A stretch of DNA of 16,709 nt from an uncultured Erysipelotrichaceae bacterium (GTDB taxonomy: Bacteria; Bacillota_I; Bacilli_A; RF39; UBA660). The notes beneath the pieces are model-generated. The model did not search any database. It saw only the letters and a program-made list of their open reading frames with translations, and was not told the origin of the DNA. A program made the position numbers and the translations under genes. Shown here piece after piece: positions 16,626 through 16,709 of the stretch; within the stretch, counting starts at the first letter, position 1, and every line of letters begins with the position of its first letter. Location: contig CADCQR010000084.1 of the NCBI GenBank assembly GCA_902803685.1, forward strand, positions 1-16,709. Reading direction: 5' to 3'.

Positions 16626-16709
16626 TGGCGGAGTAGGCGAGATTTGAACTCGCGCGCCAGTTGCCCGACCTACACCCTTAGCAGGGGCGCCTCTTCAGCC
16701 TCTTGAGTA
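16626..16709 (-). tRNA. tRNA-Ser(GCU), 5' end outside window
   Basis: Read on the minus strand, this begins at position 8 of the tRNA (TACTCAAGAGG), so the seven acceptor bases at the 5' end lie past the window edge. The D-stem CTC/GAG is present. The anticodon stem CGCCC/GGGTG encloses the loop CTGCTAA, with anticodon GCT reading AGC and AGT. A long class II variable arm is followed by T-stem GCGAG/CTCGC around TTCAAAT. The 3' acceptor strand CTACTCC, discriminator G and an encoded CCA (16626-16628) close the gene. The long variable arm and discriminator G agree with serine. It shares no visible signal with the glucan synthase gene beyond the terminator that separates them. Confidence 0.95.

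Noticed and set aside
1..16709. CRISPR array, insertion sequence or long repeats
   Set aside because: No regularly spaced direct repeats, transposase motifs or terminal inverted repeats were seen; the only repeats are short terminator stems and A/T runs.

Overview
This is an AT-rich window from a low-GC Gram-positive bacterium, most likely a member of the Bacilli or a Mollicutes-adjacent uncultured lineage. The evidence is SepF, a PrpC-type phosphatase, a Bacillus-type glucose-6-phosphate isomerase, GGAGG-type ribosome binding sites and a serine tRNA of Bacillus type. The code looks standard (table 11): tryptophan is TGG across a 2,550-codon gene with no in-frame TGA, so this is not a Mycoplasma/Spiroplasma code-4 genome. 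The exact taxon cannot be read from the sequence. All genes lie on the minus strand, so transcription runs from high to low coordinates. The window shows no mobile elements, CRISPR arrays or phage genes.

In transcription order: (1) a tRNA-Ser(GCU), cut by the right edge, with a strong terminator. (2) A single giant gene (8854-16506) for a membrane-bound cyclic beta-1,2-glucan synthase of GT84 + cyclisation (GH189-like) + GH94 layout, with its own promoter and terminator. (3) A three-gene unit: a compact glucose-6-phosphate isomerase, a PAP2 membrane phosphatase and a HAD/Cof-like protein with a degraded active site. (4) A two-gene unit joined by an ATGA overlap: an RluA-family pseudouridine synthase and a membrane-anchored GH3/NagZ-like beta-N-acetylhexosaminidase. 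(5) A PP2C phosphatase (PrpC/Stp-like) followed by a small lipoprotein. (6) A HerA/DUF87-type hexameric ATPase followed by sepF, which is cut by the left edge.

The common theme is the cell envelope: surface glucan synthesis, lipid-phosphate recycling, cell-wall sugar hydrolysis, a phosphatase of the kind that opposes PASTA kinases, and the SepF division protein. Predicted promoters are mostly -10 driven (TATAAT or TATACT, three of five with an upstream TG), with leaders of only about 15-20 nt. The least expected items are the cyclic glucan synthase in this kind of genome with no exporter beside it, the HerA-sepF linkage, and the degenerate HAD protein.
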